DNA from: Maricaulis sp.
GTDB taxonomy: Bacteria > Pseudomonadota > Alphaproteobacteria > Caulobacterales > Maricaulaceae
Direction: 5' to 3'
Length of the DNA: 64,000 nucleotides
Assembly: GCA_017643585.1 (NCBI GenBank)
Contig: JAEPND010000005.1
Location: 1 to 64,000, forward strand
Positions 45,953 through 57,396 of the stretch are shown piece after piece; position 1 is the stretch's first letter, and every line of letters begins with the position of its first letter. The notes beneath the pieces are model-generated. The model did not search any database. It saw only the letters and a program-made list of their open reading frames with translations, and was not told the origin of the DNA. Both the position numbers and the translations under genes were made by a program.

Positions 45953-47182
45953 TTGATTGGCTGGGGCGGGTTTGTGCTGTTCATCGACCCTTATGGTGTC
46001 AGCGGTGCGCCTCTGATCGAGGGCATCAATGCCCGCAAGAGCCGCGCGCACGAAGATGGCTATCGCATTGCGACCTCGCACGAAATCATGTCGACCCAGG
46101 CCGGCACCATCGCCATGGGAAGCTCACGCATCGTTGACGGCTTCCCCGATGAACTGTCCTACTGGGATGGCGGTTTTGCCAATATGGGTATTTCCGGCAC
46201 CAGCGCTTTTGAACTCTCCCGTGCAAGCCTGCTTGCGGCCGAAAACGAAAATATTCAGTGCGTCATCATTGGTATCGACAGTCGCGAGTTCGGCACCGAC
46301 ACCCTGGCCAAGGCGACCTATTGGTTGACCACATTCGACGGCGGTAGCCGCGCAGCGTCACTGACCCGAACGGCCCTGGCGCCGCATGCGTTTGCCCGCG
46401 CATTGCAGACCTTCATCGACAATATGACCGGCGGCGAAGACACGGCCTGGGTCAATGCCTATCGTGAAGATCTCATGCGGGCGGAATTCGATGAAGAAGT
46501 CGACAAGCGTTATCGCTACTACCTGAATTTTGAATACAACCAGGATCGTATCGAATTCCTTTTCCGGGGGATCGACGCCCTGCTGGCCGCTGACAAGCAG
46601 GTCGCAGTCTTCATACACCCGCGCCATGGCTGGCAGGAGGAAGCCACGCAGCGCGCTGGTTCTGGCTATGTCGAAGAAATCATGCGCCGCGATCTTGCGG
46701 CTGCGGCCGACGCGCGCAGCCACCTCCCCCGCCCGGACAATGCGTGTTTTGATGCGGGGGCATTGAGCGTGTGGGATTTCGCCGGCTTCCGTCCGATATC
46801 TACGACACCTCCGCCTGATGAAAGTGGCGAGCATCCCAGTCCCTGGTTCCATGAACCTTCGCACTACCGCGATATTGTCGGCGAGAGCATCATGAGCTGG
46901 CTGGCCGGCACACCGCTTGAAAACGGCGCGCCGCATGAGGATTTTGGCGAGCGTCTCACCACCGAAACCGTCGACTCCGTGATTGCCGGATTACATGCGC
47001 GTCGCGAAGCCTGGCTGGGCCAGACGGATGATCCGTGGGTGGAATACCTCAACGGACGGTTTGACGAGCTGGACGCCAACCCGCCCTCCCCGGAAGCCCA
47101 GCCGAGCATTTTCCTCACACCCAGCCAGTGGTCATCGCTGAACTCGGCTGTCGAGCGCATTGAACGGGCAAACGCGGACTGA
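45953..47182 (+). CDS. MBOAT-partner protein, SGNH-like, periplasmic
   Basis: A protein of about 409 residues from TTG 45953, beginning within a hydrophobic stretch; the open frame extends upstream and a start at ATT 45881 would supply the complete anchor helix (see finding). Following IDPYGV, it carries AMGSSRIVDGF near residue 53, an SGNH-like block I, and ends with a helical region. Proteins of this design accompany MBOAT acyltransferases in polysaccharide O-acetylation, as AlgJ/AlgX do for AlgI. No other catalytic blocks are certain. Upstream MBOAT is nonsense-interrupted. Confidence 0.7.
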   Translation: MIGWGGFVLFIDPYGVSGAPLIEGINARKSRAHEDGYRIATSHEIMSTQAGTIAMGSSRIVDGFPDELSYWDGGFANMGISGTSAFELSRASLLAAENENIQCVIIGIDSREFGTDTLAKATYWLTTFDGGSRAASLTRTALAPHAFARALQTFIDNMTGGEDTAWVNAYREDLMRAEFDEEVDKRYRYYLNFEYNQDRIEFLFRGIDALLAADKQVAVFIHPRHGWQEEATQRAGSGYVEEIMRRDLAAAADARSHLPRPDNACFDAGALSVWDFAGFRPISTTPPPDESGEHPSPWFHEPSHYRDIVGESIMSWLAGTPLENGAPHEDFGERLTTETVDSVIAGLHARREAWLGQTDDPWVEYLNGRFDELDANPPSPEAQPSIFLTPSQWSSLNSAVERIERANAD

Positions 47183-47932
47183 TCAATCATCCCGCTGAAT
47201 GCGAGCCTTGCCGCGGCCGATTGCGAGGGCTTTGACCGCACCGCGGAACGTGCGCACCTCTTGCGTGGTCCAGCGCCCGCGAATGAAGGCGCTGCGCAGG
47301 TTCTGCGTCATCAAGGCCGTCTTCTCCGGCGGATAGAAAAAGCCCGCACGTTCCAGCTCGTCCTCGAAATGTACAAACATGCGCTCGAGGTCCTCGCGAC
47401 TGGCCGGATCCGACACTTCCTCGAACTCCGCGGGAGCGCCCTCTTCCGCTGTCCACTCATAGGCGATCACGGCCACCGTCTGGGCGAGATTGAGCGAGGA
47501 GAAACTGCGATCCACCGGCAGGGTGATGATCGCATCGGCCATAGCCACCGCTTCATTGGGCAGTCCCGACTTTTCCGCACCGAACAGGATGCCAACCTTT
47601 TCACCTGCCATCTGGGCCTGGCGAATCTCGGCCATGGCCTGGCGCGCCGTCAGGACAGGTTTTTCCATCCCGCGCGGCCGCGCCGTGGTCGCATAGATCC
47701 GCGTCAGATCGGTCGAAGCCTCCGCCATATCCGTCACGACCTTCGCCGCATCGAGCACCGGCGATCCGGCGGCCATGGAAAAGGCCTTGTCATTCGGCCA
47801 ACCATCGCGGGGATTGATGATCCGCAGGTCCGGCAGGCCAAAATTACCCATCACACGCGCTGCAGCGCCGATATTCTCGCCCATCTGGGGCGAATGCAGG
47901 ATAATCGCCGGGGTCTGTGTGTCTGCACTCAT
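47183..47932 (-). CDS. trmJ: tRNA (cytidine/uridine-32-2'-O)-methyltransferase TrmJ-like
   Basis: A 249-residue SPOUT-class RNA methyltransferase. Motifs are ILHSPQMGENIGAAARVMGNFG (motif 1), GILFGAEKSGLPNEA (motif 2) and DRSFSSLNLAQTVAVIAYEW (motif 3, trefoil knot). The extra C-terminal helices fit TrmJ, which methylates position 32 of tRNA. Assignment to TrmJ rather than another SpoU relative is probable. It converges on the SGNH-like gene, the two stops being adjacent, and is divergent from icd. Confidence 0.88.
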   Translation of the reverse strand: MSADTQTPAIILHSPQMGENIGAAARVMGNFGLPDLRIINPRDGWPNDKAFSMAAGSPVLDAAKVVTDMAEASTDLTRIYATTARPRGMEKPVLTARQAMAEIRQAQMAGEKVGILFGAEKSGLPNEAVAMADAIITLPVDRSFSSLNLAQTVAVIAYEWTAEEGAPAEFEEVSDPASREDLERMFVHFEDELERAGFFYPPEKTALMTQNLRSAFIRGRWTTQEVRTFRGAVKALAIGRGKARIQRDD

Positions 47933-48038
47933 GGAGCCGCCTCTTCACCTTCTCGCGCACCAATGCTAGAGAGCGCGCAAATCATTCCAGGTGCGTTCTA
48001 GCGCCTATACACCACGTCCGAAAAGAAAGCAGAACATC

Positions 48039-49262
48039 ATGGCGAAGATCAAAGTCGATACACCGGTCGTCGAACTCGACGGCGATGAAATGACCCGCAT
48101 CATCTGGCAGATGATCAAGGACAAGCTGATCCTGCCCTATCTCGACATTGATCTTAAGTATTACGACCTCTCGGTCACCAAGCGTGACGAGACGGACGAC
48201 CAGATCACCGTTGAAGCTGCCGAAGCCATCAAACACTATGGTGTGGGCGTAAAATGCGCCACCATCACGCCGGACGAAGCCCGCGTCGAAGAGTTTGATC
48301 TCAAGAAGATGTGGCGCTCCCCGAACGGCACCATCCGCAACATCCTGGGTGGAGTTGTCTTCCGCGAGCCGATCGTCATCTCCAATGTTCCGCGCCTGGT
48401 TCCGGGCTGGCAGCAGCCGATGGTCATCGGCCGTCACGCTTTTGGCGACCAGTACCGTGCTACCGACTTCCTGGTCGACAAGCCGGGCAAGCTGACCATG
48501 ACCTTCGTGCCGGAAGACGGTTCCGAGCCAGTCACACGCGAAGTCTTTGACTTCCCGAGCTCCGGCGTTGCCATGGGCATGTATAACCTGGACGAGAGCA
48601 TCAAGGATTTCGCGCGCGCCAGCATGAATTACGGCCTGCAGCGTGGCTGGCCGGTTTACCTGTCCACGAAGAACACGATCCTGAAAGCCTATGACGGCCG
48701 CTTCAAGGACATCTTCCAGGAGATCTTCGACAGCGAGTTCAAGGACGCTTTCCAGGCGAAGGGCATTTCATACGAGCACCGTCTGATCGACGACATGGTT
48801 GCAGCAGCCATGAAATGGTCCGGTGGTTTTGTCTGGGCTTGCAAAAACTATGACGGCGACGTTCAGTCCGACACCGTGGCCCAGGGCTTCGGCTCCCTCG
48901 GCCTGATGACCTCTGTCCTGATGTCTCCGGATGGCAAGACGGTTGAAGCGGAAGCCGCACACGGCACCGTCACCCGTCACTACCGCCAGCATCAGCGTGG
49001 CGAGCAGACCTCCACCAACTCCATCGCTTCCATCTTTGCCTGGACGCGTGGCCTCTCCCACCGCGGCCGCATGGACGGCAATGAGCAGGTGATGAAGTTC
49101 GCCGAGACGCTCGAGAGCACCATCATCAAGACTGTTGAAAGCGGTTACATGACCAAGGACCTCGCACTCCTGGTCGGCGACAAGCAGGGTTGGCTCTCCA
49201 CCGAGGGCTTCCTGGAAAAGGTCGACGAAAACTTCAAGGCCGCCATGGCTGTCGACGCGTAA
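48039..49262 (+). CDS. icd: NADP-dependent isocitrate dehydrogenase
   Basis: A 407-residue enzyme of the TCA cycle, oxidising isocitrate to 2-oxoglutarate. It is the eukaryote-like homodimeric type common in alphaproteobacteria: [20 protein letters not shown] at the start, [12 protein letters not shown] substrate loop, and [17 protein letters not shown] with NADP-binding residues. ATG at 48039 matches the family start; the longer frame to 47991 is not conserved. The ribosome-binding site is weak (GAAAG). Confidence 0.96.
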   Translation: MAKIKVDTPVVELDGDEMTRIIWQMIKDKLILPYLDIDLKYYDLSVTKRDETDDQITVEAAEAIKHYGVGVKCATITPDEARVEEFDLKKMWRSPNGTIRNILGGVVFREPIVISNVPRLVPGWQQPMVIGRHAFGDQYRATDFLVDKPGKLTMTFVPEDGSEPVTREVFDFPSSGVAMGMYNLDESIKDFARASMNYGLQRGWPVYLSTKNTILKAYDGRFKDIFQEIFDSEFKDAFQAKGISYEHRLIDDMVAAAMKWSGGFVWACKNYDGDVQSDTVAQGFGSLGLMTSVLMSPDGKTVEAEAAHGTVTRHYRQHQRGEQTSTNSIASIFAWTRGLSHRGRMDGNEQVMKFAETLESTIIKTVESGYMTKDLALLVGDKQGWLSTEGFLEKVDENFKAAMAVDA

Positions 49263-49282
49263 GCGCTCGAGAATATGCATGA

Positions 49283-49314
49283 AAAGGCGGGGCTTTGGCT
49301 CCGCCTTTTTTGTT
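49283..49314 (+). terminator. Intrinsic terminator after icd
   Basis: A 12-bp stem with one G:U (AAAAGGCGGGGC / GCTCCGCCTTTT) and a short loop, ending in T6. Confidence 0.93.
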
Positions 49315-49364
49315 TGTCGATCCTGGGCAAACGATGCCATGGCTGGAGCGAGGGGTAAGCTGGC

Positions 49365-49757
49365 ATGCAACACGATCTAGTCATCGATACGGACAGGCAG
49401 CTGGTGCGGTCGCGCATCCGAGGCGTCTTGACCGCGCAGACAGCGGAAGCGGTCTATCGGGAATGCCTCACGCACCCGGACTGATCACCGCATTTCGACC
49501 ATTTGCTGGTCTACGAGAAAATCGACCTGTCCGAACTCTCCACGTCGGCTGTGCAGGATATGGTGCGACGCTTCAAGGCGCTGGATGACCAATACCGCCA
49601 GGGCATCACCTCCAAGGCCGCCACGGTGATGGACAGTGAATTACAGGCTGGAATTCTCAGCTTTTACGAGCATATCTCCGAACCGGAACTGGTGACCGAG
49701 GAGCGAATTTTCGAGACCGTTGAAGAGGCGCTGCTCTGGCTGGGGCAAGTCTCATAA
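49365..49757 (+). pseudogene. First of two tandem paralogues, interrupted by TGA
   Basis: The frame from ATG 49365 (MQHDLVIDTDRQLVRSRIRG, AGGGG upstream) is stopped after 39 codons by TGA (49482-49484) and continues open, without frame change, to 49757. The stop falls in HPD-stop-SP, where the intact paralogue downstream reads HPDWAP, so TGG to TGA is the likely change. The rest aligns with the paralogue (FKALDDQYRQGITSKAATV, SELQAGILSFYEHI, ERIFETVEEALLWL). A TTG at 49503 could restart translation of the last 84 codons. The family, about 130 residues, is unknown to me. Confidence 0.75.
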
Positions 49758-49795
49758 CTTAAACGGCCACTCCTGCGCGCATATCGCTATTCTCA

Positions 49796-50230
49796 ATGCC
49801 GACCGAGCCGGGAGTGTTGAACGCCGTGTTGTCCCAGTTGGAAATCGATACCCAAGACCGCCTGTGCATCTGGCGCATTGGTGGCGAGACATCACTTGAC
49901 GCCTTGCGCGTGGGGTATGCCCAACGTTTTGAACACCCCGACTGGGCCCCCGACCTCATGAGCATGAGTGTCCTCACCCGCCTGGGGCTGGGCGCCTTCA
50001 CCCCCGACATGGCCGTTCAGTTCGCGGACTTCGTTCGCCAATGCGATCTGGACCATGGTCGCACCGCATCGCGGGCGGCCATCGTCTGCGGAGACGAAAT
50101 GGCGCGAGCCCTTCTCTATTATTGGGAAAAGAAAGCCACCCAGGTGCTTGGCCGGCAGGAACGCAGCTTTTCGACTGAGGCGGACGCACGACAATGGCTT
50201 TTGACGGGCAAGGATAGCCGCGTGGCCTGA
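49796..50230 (+). CDS. Unknown small protein, second tandem paralogue
   Basis: A 144-residue predicted cytoplasmic protein. Its middle (LEIDTQDRLCIWRIGGETSLDALR) and end (ERSFSTEADARQWL) match the interrupted gene just upstream, so the two arose by duplication. The shared pattern, a short strand with a conserved DW or similar near residue 48, a DHGRTASRAAIVCGDEMARALLYYWE helix, then a C-terminal E-rich helix, resembles SpoIIAA-like or STAS-like small proteins. That resemblance is only general. The ribosome-binding site before ATG 49796 is poor. Confidence 0.65.
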   Translation: MPTEPGVLNAVLSQLEIDTQDRLCIWRIGGETSLDALRVGYAQRFEHPDWAPDLMSMSVLTRLGLGAFTPDMAVQFADFVRQCDLDHGRTASRAAIVCGDEMARALLYYWEKKATQVLGRQERSFSTEADARQWLLTGKDSRVA

Positions 50231-50683
50231 TCAGAGCATGCCGCCCGTGCGCTTGATCGTGACAAAGGTTTCCGCCTCGATTTTCCAGTCCAGCTCGTCC
50301 AGCCGCCATTTGGCGAAATACCGCCCCATATAGGAAATCTGCATGCCCTGGCTGGTCCAGCCGCCTGTCCAGCGACCGGTCTCGGCCGCCAGATGCCCGT
50401 CTTCCGACACTTCGATACGCGCCGGCGCGCGAAGATAGTGGACCTGGTCCATGCTGTCGTAAATCGACTGCCAGGCCTCCAGCTGGGCGGCGCGGCCTGC
50501 AATCAGCTGCGCGTCATCCCCCGGAACCAGAACAACGTCCTCTCCCAGAACACGCTCGATCGCGGCCATGTCGCGTGCAGCCAGCGCTGCGTTGAAGCTC
50601 TCTCGGGCCTCTAGGATGAGCCGAGCCGCAGATTTCTCTCCGACGAGCTGGCAATCACTCGATGGTTTTCCCCTGCGCGCCAT
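50231..50683 (-). CDS. SnoaL/DUF4440-like protein
   Basis: A 150-residue NTF2-like fold protein (SnoaL/DUF4440 type): FNAALAARDMAAIERVLGEDVVLVPGDD at the start, GRAAQLEAWQSIYDSM, later RYFAKWRLDELDWKIEAETFVTI. Members are ketosteroid-isomerase-like and their roles vary. Its ATG overlaps the alaS stop codon by one base (TAATG), indicating translational coupling to alaS. Confidence 0.8.
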   Translation of the reverse strand: MARRGKPSSDCQLVGEKSAARLILEARESFNAALAARDMAAIERVLGEDVVLVPGDDAQLIAGRAAQLEAWQSIYDSMDQVHYLRAPARIEVSEDGHLAAETGRWTGGWTSQGMQISYMGRYFAKWRLDELDWKIEAETFVTIKRTGGML

Positions 50684-53334
50684 TAGCCGGCAATCACCGC
50701 GCGGATCGCGGCCAGGGCATCCTCTGCCTTGCTCCCGTCAGGTCCACCGGCCTGCGCGAAATCAGGCCGACCACCGCCACCCTTGCCACCGACTGCAGCA
50801 GAGCCGGCGCGCACGAGATCAACAGAGCTGAAGGTGGCGGTCAGGTCGTCAGACACACCCACCGCCAGGGCGGCCTTGCCATCATTGACGCCTATGAACA
50901 CGGCAATACCCGATCCCATAGAGGTCTTCGCCTCGTCGACTAGACCGCGCAGGTCCTTGCCGCCAACGCCCTCGACCACACGGCCGATGAATTTGGTGCC
51001 ATTGATATCTTCCGGTCCGGCAGGCGCTGTGCCGCCACCTCCGCCCATGGCGAGCTGTTTCTTGGCCTCGGCCAGCTGACGCTCGAGTTTCTTGCGCTCG
51101 TCCTGCATGGCCGCCACACGCGCCGGCAGGTCTGCCGCGGGGATCTTCAAAGCCTCGGCGGCTGAACGGCCAAAGCCCATCTGCTCTTCCATGAACAGGC
51201 GTGCCGCTTCACCGGTCAGCCCCTCGATGCGGCGCACACCCGCCGAGACAGCGCTCTCGCCGATGATCTTGAACAGGGCGATATCTCCGGTCCGCTCAAC
51301 GTGGGTGCCACCGCACAATTCAACGGAATAGGCCTTGTCGTCACCCGCGAGGCCACGGCCCATCGACAGGACCCGGACTGTGTCACCGTATTTCTCGCCG
51401 AACAGCGCCATTGCCCCGGCTTCAATCGCCGCGTCCGGTGCCATCTCGCGGGTCGACACGGCCGCGTTCTGGCGAATGACCGCGTTCACCTGGGCCTCGA
51501 TCCGCGCGATTTCGTCCGCGGTCACGGCCCCGTTGTGCGAGAAGTCGAAACGCAGGCGATCCGGCCCGACATAGGAGCCTTTCTGGGTCACATGGGCGCC
51601 CAGGACATCGCGCAGTGCGGCATGCAGCAAGTGTGTGGCCGAGTGGTTGGATTTGCTTTCCGTACGCTTGTCGGCATCGACAACCAGGCTAGCGCCATCC
51701 CCGAGCGTGATCTCACCCTTTTCCATCACACCGATATGGGCGTGCAGATCGCCACCGCGTTTCTGGGTGTCCTCGACCCGGAAAACCGCACCGTTTTCAA
51801 AGGTGACAAGCCCGGTATCGCCGGCCTGACCGCCGCTTTCACCATAAAACGGCGTACGATCGAAAATCAGTTCACCGGCCTGGCCGTCGCCGAGCGCCTT
51901 GGCTTCCGCCCCTTCGGCAACAATGGCGTTGAGCTTGCCCTCGCCGGTTGTGCCGTCATAGCCAAGAAATTCTGTCGGCTGGAGCTTTTCACGAACCGCG
52001 AACCAGACCTCGTCCAGCGCGACAGCACTGGACAAGGCGCCCCCCTTGGAGCGTTCCTTCTGCTTGGACATTTCAGCGTCAAACCCGACGACATCCACAT
52101 CGATACCGCGCGGACGCAGCGCGTCCTGGGTCAGGTCGAGCGGGAAGCCATAGGTGTCATAGAGTTTGAACGCGGTTTCGCCGGGCAGGCTGTCGCCTTC
52201 GCCCAGCTTGGCGGTCGCTTCGTCCAGCAGGCCCAGGCCACGGCCCAGCGTGCGCTGGAAATTGGCCTCCTCGACCTTCAGCGTATCCTCGAGCAGGGCG
52301 CGGGCGCGGCCGAGCTCCGGATAGGCATCGCCCATCTCGGCTTCCAGCGCGGGCACCAGCTTCCACATCACCGGCTCGCTCGCGCCCAGCAAATGCGCGT
52401 GACGCATGGCCCGGCGCATGATCCGGCGCAGGACATAACCCCGCCCCTCATTGGACGGGGTCACCCCGTCCGCCATCAGGAAACAGGTCGAGCGCAAATG
52501 GTCGGCAATGACACGATGGCTGCCCAGCGCATCGCCCTCCGCCTTGACCCCCAGCACGTCCTCACCCGCCCTGATCAGATTGGAGAACAGGTCGATATCG
52601 TAATTATTGTGCTTGCCCTGCAGGATGGCCGCGATGCGCTCCAGCCCCATGCCCGTATCGATGGACGGCTTGGGCAAGTCGATACGCTCGTCCTTGGCGC
52701 GCTGCTCATACTGCATGAAGACGAGATTCCAGATCTCGATAAAACGATCGCCGTCTTCCTCGGGCGATCCGGGCGGGCCGCCCCAGATTTCCTCGCCATG
52801 ATCAAAGAAGATTTCCGAACACGGACCACACGGCCCGGTATCGCCCATGGACCAGAAATTATCAGACGTCGAAATGCCGATAATGCGGTCATCGCCGAGG
52901 CCGGCGATTTTCTTCCACAGCTGGCGCGCCTCATCATCCTCGGAATAGACCGTGACGAGGAGCTTGTCCTTGGGCAGGGCGAACTCCTTGGTCACCAGCT
53001 CCCAGGCGTGATGGATGGCGCGTTCCTTGAAATAATCGCCGAACGAGAAATTGCCCAGCATTTCAAAGAAGGTGTGGTGGCGCGCGGTATAACCGACATT
53101 GTCCAGATCATTGTGCTTGCCGCCGGCACGCACGCATTTCTGCGAACTGACAGCCCGCGGAACCTCGCGGGTTTCCTTGCCCGTGAAGACATTCTTGAAC
53201 TGGACCATGCCGGCATTGACGAACAGCAGCGTCGGATCGTCCTGCGGAACGAGCGGGCTGGATGCGACCACCTCGTGCTCATTCTGGCCGAAATAGTCGA
53301 GGAAGGTGGCACGGATATCGCGCAAGCTTGCCAT
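50683..53334 (-). CDS. alaS: Alanyl-tRNA synthetase
   Basis: An 883-residue class II synthetase charging tRNA-Ala. Motif 1 region [25 protein letters not shown], motif 2 around [22 protein letters not shown], the editing-domain zinc ligands [17 protein letters not shown] and [12 protein letters not shown], and a C-terminal glycine-rich region ([13 protein letters not shown], the DHHA1 domain). ATG at 53334 gives the standard [12 protein letters not shown] onset; a 16-codon extension to 53382 is less likely. A strong hairpin (53404-53436) lies 70 bases upstream. Confidence 0.97.
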   Translation of the reverse strand: MASLRDIRATFLDYFGQNEHEVVASSPLVPQDDPTLLFVNAGMVQFKNVFTGKETREVPRAVSSQKCVRAGGKHNDLDNVGYTARHHTFFEMLGNFSFGDYFKERAIHHAWELVTKEFALPKDKLLVTVYSEDDEARQLWKKIAGLGDDRIIGISTSDNFWSMGDTGPCGPCSEIFFDHGEEIWGGPPGSPEEDGDRFIEIWNLVFMQYEQRAKDERIDLPKPSIDTGMGLERIAAILQGKHNNYDIDLFSNLIRAGEDVLGVKAEGDALGSHRVIADHLRSTCFLMADGVTPSNEGRGYVLRRIMRRAMRHAHLLGASEPVMWKLVPALEAEMGDAYPELGRARALLEDTLKVEEANFQRTLGRGLGLLDEATAKLGEGDSLPGETAFKLYDTYGFPLDLTQDALRPRGIDVDVVGFDAEMSKQKERSKGGALSSAVALDEVWFAVREKLQPTEFLGYDGTTGEGKLNAIVAEGAEAKALGDGQAGELIFDRTPFYGESGGQAGDTGLVTFENGAVFRVEDTQKRGGDLHAHIGVMEKGEITLGDGASLVVDADKRTESKSNHSATHLLHAALRDVLGAHVTQKGSYVGPDRLRFDFSHNGAVTADEIARIEAQVNAVIRQNAAVSTREMAPDAAIEAGAMALFGEKYGDTVRVLSMGRGLAGDDKAYSVELCGGTHVERTGDIALFKIIGESAVSAGVRRIEGLTGEAARLFMEEQMGFGRSAAEALKIPAADLPARVAAMQDERKKLERQLAEAKKQLAMGGGGGTAPAGPEDINGTKFIGRVVEGVGGKDLRGLVDEAKTSMGSGIAVFIGVNDGKAALAVGVSDDLTATFSSVDLVRAGSAAVGGKGGGGRPDFAQAGGPDGSKAEDALAAIRAVIAG

Positions 53335-53403
53335 GTCAGGTCCAATAATCTGGTGCGGAGATATCGCCGCGATGCCGGGCAATATCGGGAAGACTTACAT
53401 ATG

Positions 53404-53436
53404 GAAACGGGTGCTTGGCCCCGCCAAACACCCGTT
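53404..53436 (-). terminator. Strong hairpin between recA and alaS
   Basis: A 9-bp outer stem (AAACGGGTG / CACCCGTTT) is followed inward by a TTGGC / GCCAA stem. It has no long U-run on the minus strand. It may be a second terminator for recA, or a 5' structure of alaS mRNA. Confidence 0.55.
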
Positions 53437-53441
53437 TAATC

Positions 53442-53459
53442 AAAACCCGCCTTGCGGGG
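53442..53459 (-). terminator. recA terminator
   Basis: On the minus strand CCCGC-AAG-GCGGG is followed by TTTTGATT. It lies 55 bases after the recA stop codon. Confidence 0.6.
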
Positions 53460-53514
53460 CAATGCATGCCGTCAGCCTGAAGGGCCAAGCGGCCCTGTTG
53501 GACCAGAGCCGTGA

Positions 53515-54591
<1,077 letters not shown>

Positions 54592-54660
54592 AACCGTATT
54601 CCCTTATTTCACGCCGCCAGATAGCGGGCAACCAAGATTGATGTACCAATTTTGTTCCGG

Positions 54661-54675
54661 GAACACAAGGGGAAC
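54661..54675 (-). promoter_or_regulatory. Alphaproteobacterial SOS (LexA) box upstream of recA
   Basis: The sequence GAAC-N7-GAAC (GAAC at 54661-54664 and 54672-54675), i.e. GTTC-N7-GTTC on the coding strand, is the established direct-repeat LexA operator of alphaproteobacteria. It is 70-84 bases before the recA start. Confidence 0.85.
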
Positions 54676-54789
54676 ACTTATGGTTAACAAAGCAGAACAA
54701 AATCAGATAGTCAGACCCTGTCTCCGCCCGTCCGCCCCGTTTCCCGGCCACGTCGATCGGTGAGTCTCACTCTAGGGAAGTGGGGTGAC

Positions 54790-54818
54790 AAAAACGGCCA
54801 TCCCGCAAATTCGGGCCG
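54790..54818 (-). terminator. cckA terminator
   Basis: On the minus strand a CGGCC...GGCCG outer stem with an inner CCCG / CGGG pairing is followed by TTTTTG, just past the cckA stop codon. Confidence 0.65.
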
Positions 54819-54826
54819 AATAAGAG

Positions 54827-57358
54827 CTAGGCCTGTTCCTTGGCGCTGAGCTCTTCCTTCACCTTCTCCGCCAGCTGGGTCAGCGTGAAGGGCTTGGGCA
54901 GGAAGGAAATGTCCTGCTCTTCCGACAGCGTCTTGGAGAATTGCTCGGCCGCATAGCCGGAAATGAAGACGATGCGCGTATTGGTGAGCAGGTCACGGGC
55001 CTTCTCCAGCAAGCCCGGCCCGTCCAGGCCCGGCATGACCACGTCAGAGATCAGCAGGTCAAAGGGCTCGTCCTCGTCCTCGAGAATCTCCAGGGCTTCC
55101 TCGCCGTCTTCCGCCTCGGTGACGTCATAGCCACGCTTGGCCAGGGTCTTGGCGGCGATGTTGCGCACCGCATCCTCGTCCTCGACCAGCAGGATACGTC
55201 CCTTGCCGGAGAGGTCGGCCGGCGCGGCCTCGACCGTCCTGGCCTGTTCGACCTCGGCCAGCTCGACTTCCTCGGCCTCGGTGGGCTGATAGCCCGGCAG
55301 GAAGATGGTGAAGGTCGTCCCCTTGCCCACTTCACTGTCGGCAAACAGGAAGCCACCGGATTGCTTGACGATGCCGTACACGGTGGCCAGGCCCAGCCCG
55401 GTGCCCTTGCCGGCTTCCTTGGTGGTGAAGAAAGGCTCGAAGATCTTGCCGAGCGTTTCCTTGTCCATGCCGTGGCCCTGGTCCTCGACCTCGATGGCCA
55501 CCCAGTCGCCTTCGCGCGGGTTCGGTGCCCCGCGTTGACGGACATCCTCGGCGTCCAGCGACCGGGTCCGGATGACCAGCTCGCCACCGCCCTGGTCGCG
55601 CATGGCGTCACGGGCATTCGCCGCCAGATTGATAATCGCGGTTTCCAGCTGCCCCTTGTCCGCCTTGATCAGCGGCACTTCGCGACCGTGCACAATATCC
55701 AGCTTGACGGTTTCCTCGACGATCTGGCGCAACAGTACCGAGACATCCGAGAGCATGTCACCGACATCGAGCGTCTCGGTGCGGAAGGTCTGCTTGCGCG
55801 AAAAGGCCAGAAGCTTCTTCACCAGGCCGGCCGCCCGCGCCACGGTGGAATTGATCGCCTGCAGCTCACCATAGTCCGGGTCACCGACCGGGTGACGATT
55901 GAGCAGCTCGTCCGTGTTGAGCCGCACCGCGGTCAGCAGGTTGTTGAAGTCATGCGCAACACCCCCGGCCAGCTGGCCAACGGCCTGCATCTTGTTGGCC
56001 TGGGAAAACTGCCGCTCCATGTCCTTCCAGCTGGTCACATCAATGATGTAGGCCACGCGCTTGCCGCCGCGCGCAGGCGCGAAGGCGAGATGGACATAGG
56101 CCGGTTTTTCACCGGCCAGCTTGGCTTCTGCAGGATCTCCGCTCCCGGCCATGGCCGAGGAGAAGGCATCCGTAGCCGAGCGCCCGTCATCCCAGTCGAA
56201 CATCTCGCAGAATTTGACGCCGGGCACGGCCTTGCCGCCTGTCAGCTGGACCAGCGCCGGGTTGACGTCCTCGATGATCGCAGTTTCCGGATCTGCACCG
56301 TCCAGGCGCACCACGCCGAAGGGCGCGCTGGCAAACATCTCGTCCAGCGTATGGCCAGCCGCACGGCCCTCACCCATGGCCTGAGCAACGCCGGGAGGCG
56401 CACCGGTCGCAGACAGCCCGTACATCACGGCCCGCCCCATCGGCGGATCGCCGGCCGCCCACTCCACTGCAATCGCGACCGGGCTTTCAATGCCGTCGCG
56501 GGCCTTCAGCCGCGCATCGATGCGCGCCACGCCTTCACCACCACGGGTCTGCATGAGCGCGCGAGCGCCATCACCGGCCAGGATATCGGTCAGACGCGGA
56601 AACGCCTCGCCCGGGGCCAGGCCCAGCCAGTCTCGCAGCGTCGCATTGCCCATGGCGATTTCACCACTGGTGCGCAGCGAGAACAGGGCCACCGGCGCGT
56701 TCTGGGACCAGTCCGCGGAGGCCGTGGCACTGCCGGCGCCCGCCTGTTCAACAGGTTGCAGGCGCCAAAAGACCAGCCCGTCAGCCAGCGGGCGCGCTTC
56801 AAGGCGGACATTCAAGGTTTCGGTATCGCCAACTGGCAGGGGCGGTAGCAGCTCACAGGCGCCCTCTCCGCGCGCCGCAGCACGTGCCAGGCGATAGACG
56901 GAGCCATCTCCGCCGCCGGCACCAGCCCACAGGCGGTCGATCGTCGGCAGACCAAAGCTTTGACCCAGGGATCCCGCCGTCTTGGCGAGTTCGCGATAGG
57001 CGTCATTGCCCCAGCGCACTGCACCGCGGCGGTCGGTGATCAGGACCGGCTCTGGAAAACTGTCCATGGCGCTGTAGCCGAGCTCGGCGATCGAGGGCAC
57101 TCGATTGCGGATGACGGTATTGCGGATCCCGCGGCCCGCCGTTTCACCGGCGGCGATCGTGTAGAGCACGAGGAAACTCGCCGCCGCCAGACCAGACAGA
57201 TAGATAAAGCCCTGTCGCCCTGCCTCGACCGGCGCAAAAACGGCGGCCAATGCCGCGAGCACCACGATGAAACCCAGGACCCAGAAGGTCACCCGACCAA
57301 AGGGTTTTTCCCAGAAGGACTTCTGATTTTCAGAGTTCGAAACAGGCATTTCGGCCAT
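54827..57358 (-). CDS. cckA: Hybrid histidine kinase CckA
   Basis: An 843-residue cell-cycle kinase. Two membrane helices (about 24-42 and 51-70) are followed by PAS-like regions (about 95-200 and 220-440), a HisKA domain with phosphoacceptor H469 in [11 protein letters not shown], an ATPase domain ([32 protein letters not shown]) and a C-terminal receiver with phosphoacceptor D772 ([13 protein letters not shown]). In Caulobacter, CckA feeds phosphate through ChpT to CtrA and CpdR. The hybrid layout and the location behind flhB agree with CckA. The gene ends at its own terminator ahead of recA. Confidence 0.93.
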   Translation of the reverse strand: MAEMPVSNSENQKSFWEKPFGRVTFWVLGFIVVLAALAAVFAPVEAGRQGFIYLSGLAAASFLVLYTIAAGETAGRGIRNTVIRNRVPSIAELGYSAMDSFPEPVLITDRRGAVRWGNDAYRELAKTAGSLGQSFGLPTIDRLWAGAGGGDGSVYRLARAAARGEGACELLPPLPVGDTETLNVRLEARPLADGLVFWRLQPVEQAGAGSATASADWSQNAPVALFSLRTSGEIAMGNATLRDWLGLAPGEAFPRLTDILAGDGARALMQTRGGEGVARIDARLKARDGIESPVAIAVEWAAGDPPMGRAVMYGLSATGAPPGVAQAMGEGRAAGHTLDEMFASAPFGVVRLDGADPETAIIEDVNPALVQLTGGKAVPGVKFCEMFDWDDGRSATDAFSSAMAGSGDPAEAKLAGEKPAYVHLAFAPARGGKRVAYIIDVTSWKDMERQFSQANKMQAVGQLAGGVAHDFNNLLTAVRLNTDELLNRHPVGDPDYGELQAINSTVARAAGLVKKLLAFSRKQTFRTETLDVGDMLSDVSVLLRQIVEETVKLDIVHGREVPLIKADKGQLETAIINLAANARDAMRDQGGGELVIRTRSLDAEDVRQRGAPNPREGDWVAIEVEDQGHGMDKETLGKIFEPFFTTKEAGKGTGLGLATVYGIVKQSGGFLFADSEVGKGTTFTIFLPGYQPTEAEEVELAEVEQARTVEAAPADLSGKGRILLVEDEDAVRNIAAKTLAKRGYDVTEAEDGEEALEILEDEDEPFDLLISDVVMPGLDGPGLLEKARDLLTNTRIVFISGYAAEQFSKTLSEEQDISFLPKPFTLTQLAEKVKEELSAKEQA

Positions 57359-57396
57359 GGGCGGCTCCAGCGCGAATCAAGTGCGGTTGGGAGAGC

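Noticed and set aside
49482-49484. TGA read as selenocysteine
   Set aside because: The paralogue has Trp, not Cys, at this site, and no SECIS-like hairpin follows; a simple nonsense change is the better explanation.
51301-53439. A 712-codon forward open frame opposite alaS
   Set aside because: alaS is certain on the minus strand; the forward frame is a codon-bias shadow with no recognisable domain.
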